Part shown: positions 47,348 through 55,515 of the stretch, piece by piece
How the letters are laid out: every line of letters starts with the position of its first letter
Position numbering within the stretch: the first letter of the stretch is position 1
Assembly (NCBI RefSeq): GCF_011493005.1
Contig: NZ_CP049156.1
Span: 1,240,001 to 1,304,000 of the forward strand
DNA: 64,000 nt
Source: Caballeronia sp. SBC1
GTDB taxonomy: Bacteria; Pseudomonadota; Gammaproteobacteria; Burkholderiales; Burkholderiaceae
Direction: 5' to 3'
Position numbers and translations under genes: made by a program
The notes under the pieces: generated by a model
Databases searched by the model: none
What the model was told of the DNA's origin: nothing
The model's input: the letters and a program-made list of their open reading frames with translations, nothing else

Positions 47348-48754
47348 TTAAGCATCGAAGTTACGCGCGCGGGGCATGGTGACGCGGATATCGGTGCCAT
47401 GCGGCTGGCGTCGTTCGATCTCGATGCGCCCGCCGCGCGCGCTGACCCGCTGGCGCATGCCCAGCAGTCCGTGCGTGTGCGTGCGCCGCAGATCCTGTGG
47501 GCGAATGCCGACGCCGTCATCGGCTATATGCATTGATACGCGCTCGTCATCCAGCGCCAGCGCTATCGACACGCTCGACGCACGCGCGTATTTTGCCGCG
47601 TTGGTCAGCGACTCCTGCGCGACCCGGAACAACGCGATTTCGACTTCTTCGCCGAGCTTGATGTCGTCATCGGGGAGCGCGAGTTCGAGCGTCCATCCGG
47701 TGCGTTGCGCGGTTTCATCGGCGAGGGTGCGCAACGCCGTGACCAGCCCGAAATTGGCAAGCACGGTTGGCCGCATGTCTTCGATAATCCGTCGCTTCAG
47801 CGCAATCCCCTGATCAAGATTCGCAAGCGCACGTCCAAGTTTCTCGGCCATCGCGGGCTCGGCGCTTTTGAGCTTGTTGTTGACCCACGCCACATCCATC
47901 TTGCTGGCCGTCAGGATCGAACCGAGTTCATCGTGCAGTTCGCGGGCAAGCTGGGTCTTCTCGTTTTCGCTCACCGATTGCAAATGCCACGCGAGCGCCT
48001 CAAGTTGCCGCGTGCGGTCGAACACGAGCTGGTCGAGCTCTTCTTGCTGCGTAATCAGCTTTTGCTGCACGCGGTCTTGCTTGTCCAGCTGGATACCGAG
48101 ATTGCGAAACAACAGCAGGAACAACACGATATTCAACGCGCACAACGCGCCCACGCAGATCGTGGAAATGCGCTGGTCGGCGCGGCTCGCGTCGAGCGCG
48201 GACTGCGCCCGCCGTTCTTCATTCAGACGCAGCAGGGCGAGCGCGCTGTCGAGGACATCGGTAGCCGGTGCAGCGTCTGAACCGGAGCGGGCGGCGAGTC
48301 CCGCGTTGATCCGCGCATCGAGGGTCGCGCTGATCTGCTTGAAACTGGCGAGCGCGGTGTCGTCCGATTTACGGCGATAGTACGCATCCAGCGACGCAAC
48401 CGTTTGTCTGATTTCAGCCGCAACTGCGTTGTAGTGGGCCGAGTAGGTGTTGTCGGGCGAGTTGCGGAACGCGCGTTCATCGGCAGTCAGCGACGCGATA
48501 TCCGCAGCCAGCACGGTCAACTGCGTGGTGGCGCCTTTCGCGTCGAGCGCGGTCTCGTATTCCGCGGCAATTCGCATGCGGCCGGACTCGAGTATCACCA
48601 AGCCGCCGACGGTTATCACAATGGCTACGGTCATGGCGACGGCCCAGCTCCAGCGGCGCATCCAAGCGTTCAGACGCGTGCTGAACCGCGTTGCGCGCCG
48701 CGTGATGCCCGCTACCGGATCCGCCGCGCCGCCTTCGTGCAAAGAGGAAGTCAT
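47348..48754 (-). CDS. NarX/UhpB-type sensor histidine kinase
   Basis: A 468-residue membrane kinase starting at the ATG at 48754 (MTSSLHEGGAADPVAGITRR). Helix 1 is about 36-56 (WAVAMTVAIVITVGGLVILE), then a CHASE3-like periplasmic region, then helix 2 near ICVGALCALNIVLFLLLF. The HisKA_3 dimerisation helix carries phospho-accepting His274 in ARELHDELGSI, and the ATPase has NAAKYARAS and DDGVGIRPQDL. Its likely partner is the LuxR-type regulator at 50360-50992, 1.6 kb away across four genes of opposite strand. The signal is unknown. Confidence 0.9.
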   Translation of the reverse strand: MTSSLHEGGAADPVAGITRRATRFSTRLNAWMRRWSWAVAMTVAIVITVGGLVILESGRMRIAAEYETALDAKGATTQLTVLAADIASLTADERAFRNSPDNTYSAHYNAVAAEIRQTVASLDAYYRRKSDDTALASFKQISATLDARINAGLAARSGSDAAPATDVLDSALALLRLNEERRAQSALDASRADQRISTICVGALCALNIVLFLLLFRNLGIQLDKQDRVQQKLITQQEELDQLVFDRTRQLEALAWHLQSVSENEKTQLARELHDELGSILTASKMDVAWVNNKLKSAEPAMAEKLGRALANLDQGIALKRRIIEDMRPTVLANFGLVTALRTLADETAQRTGWTLELALPDDDIKLGEEVEIALFRVAQESLTNAAKYARASSVSIALALDDERVSMHIADDGVGIRPQDLRRTHTHGLLGMRQRVSARGGRIEIERRQPHGTDIRVTMPRARNFDA

Positions 48755-48881
48755 AGGGAAGTCGCCGGGTTTTCTGTCAGGCCAGTGTAGCTTTTCACGC
48801 CGTGTCGGGCCGATCGAATTACGTCGACCAGTGCTTGATTGAGGACGGGCCGGATTAAGCCAGAAGTGAATTGAAAGCGTT

Positions 48882-48899
48882 TGTCGGTGACGTCCTACA
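48882..48899. promoter_or_regulatory. Dyad motif between kinase and DUF1328 genes
   Basis: TGTCGG-TGACGT-CCTACA, nearly identical to 47262-47279. It lies 128 bp before the minus-strand kinase start and 86 bp before the plus-strand DUF1328 start, so a bound regulator could act both ways. Confidence 0.5.
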
Positions 48900-48984
48900 C
48901 GAAAAACGGCCTGCATCCAGATGGCAGTTCATAACCGCCTCGCTAACATTCTGTTACTAGTCCAACCTTATTGGGGAACCGATC

Positions 48985-49161
48985 ATGTTGAAGTGGGCAT
49001 TGTTTTTCGCCATTGTCGCCGTCATCGCGGGCTTGCTCGGCTTCACCGGCGTGGCAGCGGGCGCGGCCAGCATCGCCAAGTTCCTGTTCGTGCTGTTCCT
49101 GATCCTGTGCGTGGTATTCCTCGTGCTCGGTTTTATCGTGACGAAGAAAATAGTCGATTAG
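48985..49161 (+). CDS. DUF1328 membrane protein, copy 1
   Basis: A 58-residue protein, [20 protein letters not shown] then [20 protein letters not shown], ending FIVTKKIVD. Two membrane helices joined by a GFTGVAAGA turn match the DUF1328/YtjA family. No molecular function is known; family members are stress-associated by expression in several bacteria. It is the first of two paralogous copies and follows GGGGAACCG. Confidence 0.87.
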   Translation: MLKWALFFAIVAVIAGLLGFTGVAAGAASIAKFLFVLFLILCVVFLVLGFIVTKKIVD

Positions 49162-49347
49162 CGGACACGCCATCGTCGTAGCCAGCGTTATTTAAACCTC
49201 GCGCGCTTCGACCGGCTTTATCTAAACCTCTGTTCCGCGAGTGGCCGGCTTTGCGCTTTACGGCAATCGTCCACTCGAGTCCATCCTGAAAGCCGGATTC
49301 GACGCCCGATCCGAGGCCGATAAAACCCAACAAAAGGGAAGGTCGCC

Positions 49348-49509
49348 ATGCTTCATTACGCCGTTGTTTTTTTCATCATTGCGATTATCGCGGCTGTGTT
49401 CGGTTTTACCGGGATTGCAGCAGGCGCTGCTGAGATCGCGAAGATCCTGTTCTACATCTTCCTCGTGGTTTTCGTTGTTACGTTGCTGCTGGGCGTGTTT
49501 CGAACGTGA
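49348..49509 (+). CDS. DUF1328 membrane protein, copy 2
   Basis: A 53-residue paralogue, [20 protein letters not shown] then [20 protein letters not shown], ending LLGVFRT. AAGGGAAGG lies 6-8 bases upstream. It shares the GFTG(I/V)AAGA turn and the (A)EIAK segment with copy 1 but has diverged in both helices, so duplication is old. It sits 186 bp after copy 1 and 141 bp before the ferritin-like gene. Confidence 0.86.
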   Translation: MLHYAVVFFIIAIIAAVFGFTGIAAGAAEIAKILFYIFLVVFVVTLLLGVFRT

Positions 49510-49650
49510 TGCTCGCGAGCAGGCACGCTGTATGCGGGCAAGGACAAGAGTGACTGCGGACGGCGGTCCGGGCCTATATCCGGCCAGGCTGCCGTCACGA
49601 GCCTGTCCAACCGCCAAACAAAAAATCGATTCTCTTTCTGGAGCACATCA

Positions 49651-50244
49651 ATGTCGAAATCGTCTGCTGTAAAAGCTGCACCGGCACAATCGAAGGAATC
49701 CGGCGGCAAGTCGGATCCGTTCGTGCTGGATATGGAAAAAATTCGCGCCAACGCACGTCAGCACATGGACGATGGTTCGGTCACGTCGACGTATGGCGCA
49801 GACAAGGAAGTCGTTCTGAAGCTGCTGAACGATTCGCTCGCCACCGAGATCGTTTGCACGCTGCGCTATAAACGCCATTACTTCATGGCCAAGGGCATCC
49901 ATTCGGAAGCCGTCGCTGCCGAATTCGCGCAGCACGCGACCGAAGAGCAGGAACATGCCGACACCATCGCGGAACGCATTGTCCAGTTGGGTGGAGAGCC
50001 GAATTTCGCACCCGACAGCCTCGCGTCACGCGCGCATTCCGAGTACAAGGAAGGCGCCAATCTGATCGACATGATTCGCGAGAATCTGATCGCGGAGCGC
50101 ATTGCGATCGACACGTATGCTGAAATCATTCGCTACCTCGGCGAAAAGGATGTCACCACGCGCCGCCTTTTCGAAACGATCCTGGCGGTCGAAGAAGAGC
50201 ACGCCGACGACATGGCCGACCTGCTCGACGGCCTCGACGGCTGA
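49651..50244 (+). CDS. Ferritin-like (bacterioferritin/Dps-type) protein
   Basis: A 197-residue four-helix protein. A disordered Lys/Ser/Ala N-terminus of about 40 residues is followed by helices with ferroxidase-type Glu/His residues: LATEIVCTLRYKRHY, ATEEQEHADTIAERI and AVEEEHADDMADLL. Iron storage or peroxide-linked DNA protection is the family role; the disordered Lys-containing tail could bind DNA. GGAG precedes the ATG at 49651. Not certain between bacterioferritin and the DUF2383-like relatives. Confidence 0.85.
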   Translation: MSKSSAVKAAPAQSKESGGKSDPFVLDMEKIRANARQHMDDGSVTSTYGADKEVVLKLLNDSLATEIVCTLRYKRHYFMAKGIHSEAVAAEFAQHATEEQEHADTIAERIVQLGGEPNFAPDSLASRAHSEYKEGANLIDMIRENLIAERIAIDTYAEIIRYLGEKDVTTRRLFETILAVEEEHADDMADLLDGLDG

Positions 50245-50280
50245 TCGTTCGTTAGCGGTAAGAGAATACTGAAGCTCCAG

Positions 50281-50318
50281 GACAACGCGCGGCGGGATGA
50301 TTCCCGCCGCGCGTTGTC
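50281..50318. terminator. 17-bp perfect hairpin after the ferritin-like gene
   Basis: GACAACGCGCGGCGGGA (50281-50297), loop TGAT, then its exact complement (50302-50318). It is a very strong stem but lacks a T-run on either strand. It may be a pause or Rho-assisted terminator, or an mRNA 3'-stabiliser. Confidence 0.6.
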
Positions 50319-50359
50319 GGTACGATGATTCACCATAAATATGGCCGCAGGCAGCGCAG

Positions 50360-50992
50360 ATGATTCGAGTGTTGATAGCGGACGATCACGCCATTGTGCG
50401 AAGCGGATTCCGGCAATTTGTCGCCGATGAACCCGACATGGAAGTCGCCGCCGAAGCGTCCACCGGCGACGAAACCATCGCGCGCGTGCGCGAAAGTGCG
50501 TTCGACGTCGTGTTGCTGGACATCGCGATGCCGGACAAGAACGGTATCGATACTTTGCGCGTGATCAAGCAGATCCGCCCGGACCAGGGCGTGCTGATGC
50601 TGTCGGGTTATCCGGAAAGCCAGTACGCGATCAATTTGCTGCGCGCTGGCGCCAACGGGTATCTGAACAAGGACGCAGCGCCTGACGAAATCGTGCGGGC
50701 AATTCGGACGGTGGCGAGGGGCCATCGCTACCTGTCGGAATTTATCGCCGACGCGCTTGCCGACAAGCTTGAAAAGCCCGCAACCGAGCGTCCGCACGAA
50801 GCGTTGTCCGAGCGGGAGTTCCAGATTTTTTGCAAGATCGCGGGGGGCCAGATTCCGACCGAAATAGCGGAGGAGCTGCATTTATCGGTGAAGACGATCA
50901 GCACGTACCGCGCGCGCGTTCTCGAAAAAATGCGGCTCGCGAACAATGCCGATCTCACGTATTACGCGATCAAGAACGGTTTGATCGAGTAG
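50360..50992 (+). CDS. NarL/LuxR-type response regulator
   Basis: A 210-residue regulator. The receiver has DDH at 8-10, phospho-acceptor Asp54 in VLLDIAMPDKNG, and Lys in GYLNKDAAP. The C-terminal LuxR helix-turn-helix contains LSEREFQIFCKIAGGQIPTE and LSVKTISTYRARVLEKM. It is probably the partner of the kinase at 47348-48754 (a NarX-type kinase normally pairs with this class). The next gene starts 13 bases after its stop. Confidence 0.93.
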   Translation: MIRVLIADDHAIVRSGFRQFVADEPDMEVAAEASTGDETIARVRESAFDVVLLDIAMPDKNGIDTLRVIKQIRPDQGVLMLSGYPESQYAINLLRAGANGYLNKDAAPDEIVRAIRTVARGHRYLSEFIADALADKLEKPATERPHEALSEREFQIFCKIAGGQIPTEIAEELHLSVKTISTYRARVLEKMRLANNADLTYYAIKNGLIE

Positions 50993-51005
50993 GAGGGTGC
51001 CCGCC

Positions 51006-51431
51006 GTGGGCCAACAAACGATCGTCGACAAAACCGGTCTCGCCCATAAGCGGCCGCTGAGCGTGCTGTTGATCGAGGACTCGCCGTTGATTCGGCGCAG
51101 TCTGGTGGAAGCGATCGATGCATCCGGCGAACTGCAGGTCACCGCTTGGGCGGATACGCCCGAGACGGCGATCGGCCTGTTGGAAGCGGAGCGATTCGAT
51201 GCAGTCATTGTCGATCTGCAACTGAAGCACGGTTCCGGCGTCGAGGTGCTGGCATATTTGCAACGCACCGGGATGACCGATTCGGCCTTCGCCGCCGTGC
51301 TCACGAACCATGCATTACCGGCGTACCGTGAGCGCTGCCTGCAATACGGCGTGCGCCATTTCTTCGATAAATCCCTGGAATTCGACCGCGTTCTCGACGC
51401 GCTGCATCATTACGCTCGCGCGCGGGATTAA
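51006..51431 (+). CDS. Single-domain response regulator
   Basis: A 141-residue lone receiver domain with Glu24/Asp25 and phospho-acceptor Asp70 in AVIVDLQLKHGSG. Thr in VLTNHAL and Lys in HFFDKSLEF are the remaining conserved points. No output domain. AGGAGG at 50991-50996 abuts the GTG at 50997, so the GTG at 51006 with 9-base spacing is the better start. It is co-transcribed with the LuxR-type regulator and may be a phosphate sink or partner-switch component for the same kinase. Confidence 0.86.
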   Translation: MGQQTIVDKTGLAHKRPLSVLLIEDSPLIRRSLVEAIDASGELQVTAWADTPETAIGLLEAERFDAVIVDLQLKHGSGVEVLAYLQRTGMTDSAFAAVLTNHALPAYRERCLQYGVRHFFDKSLEFDRVLDALHHYARARD

Positions 51432-51468
51432 TCGCGCGAGGGCCGTTCAGCGTGGTTCAGGTGGCTGA

Positions 51469-52683
51469 TCACGCGTTTTTCGAACGGCTTCGTGAATGGC
51501 TCAACCCGGCAAGCCCGGTGGCCACCAGTCCCGCGATACACACGCCGACCCATCCGAACGCATGCCATGCCAGCGATGCGACGGCCGAGCCCGCGGCGCC
51601 GCCAATGAAATAGACCACCATGTACACGGTATTCACGCGGCTGCGCGCCTCCGGCTTGAGCGCGTAGATTCGCGATTGATTCGATATCTGCGCGGCTTGC
51701 ACGCCGATATCCAGCACGATCACGCCGATCACCAGGCCCACCAGGCTGCGTCCCGACAGCGCGAACACCACGAACGAGACGGCCACGAGCACGATGCACA
51801 GCGAAACCACCGCCCGCGGCCCGCGCTTGTCCGCCGACTTGCCGGCAAGCGGCGCGGCCAGCGCGCCCGCTGCACCGACAATCCCGAACAAGCCGGCCGC
51901 CTGAGGGCCGAGATGGAACGGCTCTCCCGCGAGCAAAAGCGTGAGCACCGACCAGAAGATGCTGAACGCGGCGAACAGCGCGCCGCCGGTCATCGATGCC
52001 TCGCGCAGCGCTGGCGACTCGACCACGAGATGCCACATCGACACGAGCAGTTTCCCGTAGGGCAGCGTTGAAGTTGGCTTGCTGCGCGGCAGCCGCATGA
52101 CGACGAGTACGGCAAGCGCGATGGTTGCGGCCACGGAGGCGCCATACACGGCTCGCCATCCGAAATACTCCGCGACAAAACCCGAGACCGTGCGCGCAAG
52201 CAGGATGCCGATCAGCAAACCGCTCATCACCGTGCCGACCGCGTGGCCGCGTTGCGCTGGCGGCGCGAGTTCCGCGGCGAACGGCACGGCTTGCTGCGCG
52301 ATGGTTGCCACGATACCGAGCGCCAGGCTGGCGGCAATCAGCACGCCGAGCGTGGGCGCGGCCGTTGCTGCGACGAGTGCGATACCGAGCGCGGCGAGTT
52401 GCAGAAGGATGATCAGGCGGCGGTCAAAGCGATCGCCGAGCGGCGCCAGCAATAACATGCCGATCGCATAGCCGAGTTGAGTGACGGCCGGCACCGCGCC
52501 GATCATCCCGGCGCTTTCCGGGAAGGACGCGCGAAACGCCGCGAGCAGCGGCTGATTCGTATAGATATTAGCGACCGATACGCCTGCGATCGTCGCCAGG
52601 ACGAGCAGCGTTGCCCGTGAGTAGTGTTGGTGGTGCGGCTGATGCGGTGCGTGGGAATTTGAATCGGTGGCGGCAGCGGACAT
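51469..52683 (-). CDS. MFS transporter, YdhP/AraJ-type exporter
   Basis: A 404-residue twelve-helix transporter. The His-rich N-terminus (MSAAATDSNSHAPHQPHHQH) is followed by helix 1 and the motif A segment LAPLGDRFDRRL between helices 2 and 3. A second LxxGxxADxRGxR-like loop, GKSADKRGPR, marks the midpoint. It resembles sugar or drug efflux proteins; the substrate is unknown. The start has no near partner. Confidence 0.88.
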   Translation of the reverse strand: MSAAATDSNSHAPHQPHHQHYSRATLLVLATIAGVSVANIYTNQPLLAAFRASFPESAGMIGAVPAVTQLGYAIGMLLLAPLGDRFDRRLIILLQLAALGIALVAATAAPTLGVLIAASLALGIVATIAQQAVPFAAELAPPAQRGHAVGTVMSGLLIGILLARTVSGFVAEYFGWRAVYGASVAATIALAVLVVMRLPRSKPTSTLPYGKLLVSMWHLVVESPALREASMTGGALFAAFSIFWSVLTLLLAGEPFHLGPQAAGLFGIVGAAGALAAPLAGKSADKRGPRAVVSLCIVLVAVSFVVFALSGRSLVGLVIGVIVLDIGVQAAQISNQSRIYALKPEARSRVNTVYMVVYFIGGAAGSAVASLAWHAFGWVGVCIAGLVATGLAGLSHSRSRSKNA

Positions 52684-52778
52684 GGGCGGGGGCTCGAGGA
52701 TTCAAGGCATGAAGCGAGCCGCTGATGATACTAAAGACGCCCGGGATTCGCTGACCGTGGCGCCGTCGTGCGTGATGC

Positions 52779-52813
52779 AAGTTACAAGTTACAAGTTACA
52801 AGTTACAAGTTGC
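52779..52813. repeat. Heptamer tandem repeat AAGTTAC x5
   Basis: Five copies of AAGTTAC from 52779, the last being AAGTTGC. It lies between the MFS gene and the lipoprotein gene, in non-coding DNA. Copy number is likely to vary between strains. Confidence 0.9.
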
Positions 52814-52904
52814 GGCGTGTTCGGCGCCAGCCGTTGATCGGACAAGTCCCCGCTTTCGTTGAAGCGTCGACCTGACGGCGTGTTCCGAACTTGCTGGAAT
52901 GCAT

Positions 52905-53276
52905 TTACTCCGTGTCGTCGGTGCCCGGCTTCAGCGGGTATTTTTCCGCGAGACTCGCCGGGGTCAGCCACTGGAACGTCTTGAGATTACCGCCTTCAAA
53001 AGTGCATTCGACGGCTGCCTGTACCGGCACCGACGTTACTTTGATGGGAGTCACGCCCGCTGGTGGAATTTTTTCGGTGTAGCTGCCCTCGACCACGACA
53101 CGCGTGCCTTGGTACGAGACGCGTGGTATTTCGTAGCTCAGCTTGGGAAGAGTGGCCGGGTAGGTCTCGACCATCTTGGTCTTGCACTCCTGGCCGTTGC
53201 GGTACGGGGTCGTGCAGCCAGCGGTGCAGGTAAGAACGGCAGCAGCGGCCACCGCATAAAAGGTTCGATGTTTCAT
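52905..53276 (-). CDS. Putative lipoprotein
   Basis: A 123-residue lipoprotein. Signal MKHRTFYAVAAAAVLTCTAG, lipobox TAGC, then TTPYRNGQECKTKMVETYPA. The mature protein has a beta-rich middle (YEIPRVSYQGTRVVVEGSYT) and a further cysteine, and ends KPGTDDTE. No known domain is recognised. A half-site GTCCTAC on the minus strand lies 20 bases before the start, and a LexA-box-like site lies 176 bp upstream; neither is proved to act on it. Confidence 0.78.
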   Translation of the reverse strand: MKHRTFYAVAAAAVLTCTAGCTTPYRNGQECKTKMVETYPATLPKLSYEIPRVSYQGTRVVVEGSYTEKIPPAGVTPIKVTSVPVQAAVECTFEGGNLKTFQWLTPASLAEKYPLKPGTDDTE

Positions 53277-53451
53277 GATGGCTCGCGCTAGGTAGGACGC
53301 GCAGTCTACTTCAGTCGATTAAGCGAAGACAGGATGACTGGCGCTTTCGGCATCGATAAAACGGGGCGATGCGCCCAATCGGCGTTCCTCTCGTTTTCTT
53401 TCAGCCAAACCAAATGAAATCCCGGAAAGTGCCCAACGGCGTTGATATGTT

Positions 53452-53467
53452 CTGTATGAATATACAG
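53452..53467. promoter_or_regulatory. SOS (LexA) box-like site
   Basis: CTGTATGAATATACAG is a CTGT-N8-ACAG dyad, close to the E. coli LexA consensus CTGTATATATATACAG (13 of 16). It lies 72 bases beyond the 3' end of tRNA-Leu and 176 bases upstream of the lipoprotein gene. A 19-residue minus-strand frame, TTG-started with GAGAGGAA before it and ending at 53319, lies between. Confidence 0.65.
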
Positions 53468-53538
53468 TGATCAGCGCGTTGATCGGCGCGCGGCGAAAAA
53501 CATCCCCTTCGTGCAGGGACGCTCGATCAATCTGACGC

Positions 53539-53623
53539 TGGTAGCGGGGACCGGACTTGAACCGGCAAGCCGTTAGGCGGCGGATTTTAAGTCCGCTATG
53601 TTTACCAATTTCATCACCCCGCC
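53539..53623 (-). tRNA. tRNA-Leu (UAA anticodon)
   Basis: An 85-nt class II tRNA. The acceptor stem GGCGGGG pairs with CCCCGCT, with a G-U first pair, and the 3' ACCA is encoded. The anticodon loop CTTAAAA gives UAA, and the long variable arm (CGCCTAACGGCTTGC area) and GGTTCAAGTCC T-arm are typical of leucine tRNA. Confidence 0.96.
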
Positions 53624-53634
53624 AAGCGGACGGG

Positions 53635-53663
53635 ATTCTACCATCGGACGGCCGGCGGGCCAA
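53635..53663 (-). promoter_or_regulatory. Promoter of tRNA-Leu
   Basis: On the minus strand TTGGCC (53663-53658), 17-base spacer, TAGAAT (53640-53635). Initiation would fall near 53628, about 5 bases before the mature 5' end. Confidence 0.65.
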
Positions 53664-53901
53664 TCCAGACAGGCGCCAGCGTCTTGCGTCCGCCTGGTCG
53701 TCGGGGATCGCGGGACCGGTTTTCATCGTTCGCATTAATCCTCGCGGCATCTTTGCACCGTATTTCGCAGGACGGAAGCCGAAAAATATTCTTCCCGGCT
53801 GCATCCATTCGAACCGGCGCTCGCGTATTCAGACACATGAAAATCCGCCGTCACTGAATGGCGGGGTCAACGAGTCGGCGCATCGATTTCAGGAGGCGAG
53901 T

Positions 53902-54024
53902 ATGAAGAACGTTTCTATCGGCGCATGGCGTGAGCGCACGCGTCTGGGACTCGGGCTGGCAATTCTCGCAGCCGGAGCAGGGTTGCAACTGCTGCAATGG
54001 CTTCACACTTCCGTTCCGGGATAA
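53902..54024 (+). CDS. 40-residue membrane peptide
   Basis: MKNVSIGAWRERTRLGLGLA followed by ILAAGAGLQLLQWLHTSVPG: a basic start and one membrane helix. A perfect AGGAGG (53891-53896) lies 5 bases before the ATG. The same frame is open upstream, but the Shine-Dalgarno picks this start. No family recognised; it lies in a stretch with no other gene between tRNA-Leu and the TMEM175 gene. Confidence 0.6.
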   Translation: MKNVSIGAWRERTRLGLGLAILAAGAGLQLLQWLHTSVPG

Positions 54025-54258
54025 CATCTGAAGATTTCCGGTGTATGGATGCACTGCATTTCATCCCTATACCACGACGTTCTTTCTCTCATTCACGCTA
54101 AATCGACAACGTCAGGTCGCTCGCGCATAATTTGCTGCGCGTGGCCGGGGTGGGGCCATATCAGGGGCATCCAGGCCGCCGTGCGGACCCCTTCACTTCG
54201 GAGCCAGCGCCTGCGCGTCAGACCATCAACCCCAGCGTTGGAACGAGAAAGGACGAAG

Positions 54259-54843
<585 letters not shown>

Positions 54844-54914
54844 CCTTGGCCCAGGTGATTTCATCGGCATGAACAGTGCTACGCTCGGACCATAGCGTTC
54901 TGCGAGCGAAGCCC

Positions 54915-55379
54915 ATGTCATCTGTCATCCGCATTGGGATCATCTCCGATACCCACAACCTCGTGCGTCCCGAGGCGCTCGACGCGTTACGTGGCTGCGA
55001 GCACATCATTCACGCCGGCGATATCTGCAATCCCGCTGTCCTCGATACGCTCAACGAACTCGCGCCCGTCACCGCGGTCCGCGGCAATAACGATTCGGGC
55101 GCACGGATCGATGACTTGCCGGAAGCGCTGACGTTTCATATCGGCGGTACGGCGATTCATCTCGTCCACGACATAGCCGACGTTCCGAAGCAACTCGACG
55201 GTATTGACGTTGTTGTCACCGGGCATTCGCACAAGCCTTTGATCGAACGCCGCGGTGCGACGCTGTTCGTCAATCCGGGAAGCGCCGGTCCGCGTCGCTT
55301 CAAGTTGCCGGTGACGATCGGCATCATGCTGATCGACAAAGGCGAGGTGCAAGCGGAGATCGTGCGGCTAATGGAGTGA
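54915..55379 (+). CDS. YfcE-type metallophosphoesterase
   Basis: A 154-residue calcineurin-like phosphodiesterase. Metal-binding motifs are visible: GIISDTHN (about 8-15), HAGDICN, RGNND and VTGHSHKP. Such enzymes hydrolyse phosphodiesters, and the physiological substrate is unknown. The start at 54915 gives MSSVIRIGIISDTHNLVRPE; the frame extends a further 13 codons upstream without a ribosome site. A strong terminator follows at 55426. Confidence 0.91.
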   Translation: MSSVIRIGIISDTHNLVRPEALDALRGCEHIIHAGDICNPAVLDTLNELAPVTAVRGNNDSGARIDDLPEALTFHIGGTAIHLVHDIADVPKQLDGIDVVVTGHSHKPLIERRGATLFVNPGSAGPRRFKLPVTIGIMLIDKGEVQAEIVRLME

Positions 55380-55425
55380 CTAGCGGCCCAATAACCGGCT
55401 GCGTTTTGAGCGAAAAGCAAATAAC

Positions 55426-55461
55426 AAAGAGGCCATCCAACGTTAGCTGGATGGCCTCTTT
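55426..55461. terminator. Bidirectional terminator
   Basis: AAAGAGGCCATCCA (55426-55439), eight-base loop, TGGATGGCCTCTTT (55448-55461), then GTTT. On the minus strand TGTTAT follows. It lies between the convergent phosphodiesterase and symporter genes. Confidence 0.85.
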
Positions 55462-55515
55462 GTTTAACAACGGAACGATGAGCTAAGCATCATCCGTCGT
55501 TCAGCTGAAGCAGTG

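Noticed and set aside
53539..53663. tRNA-Leu as an integration site
   Set aside because: No integrase gene, no duplicated tRNA 3' end and no foreign-looking gene block was found next to it.
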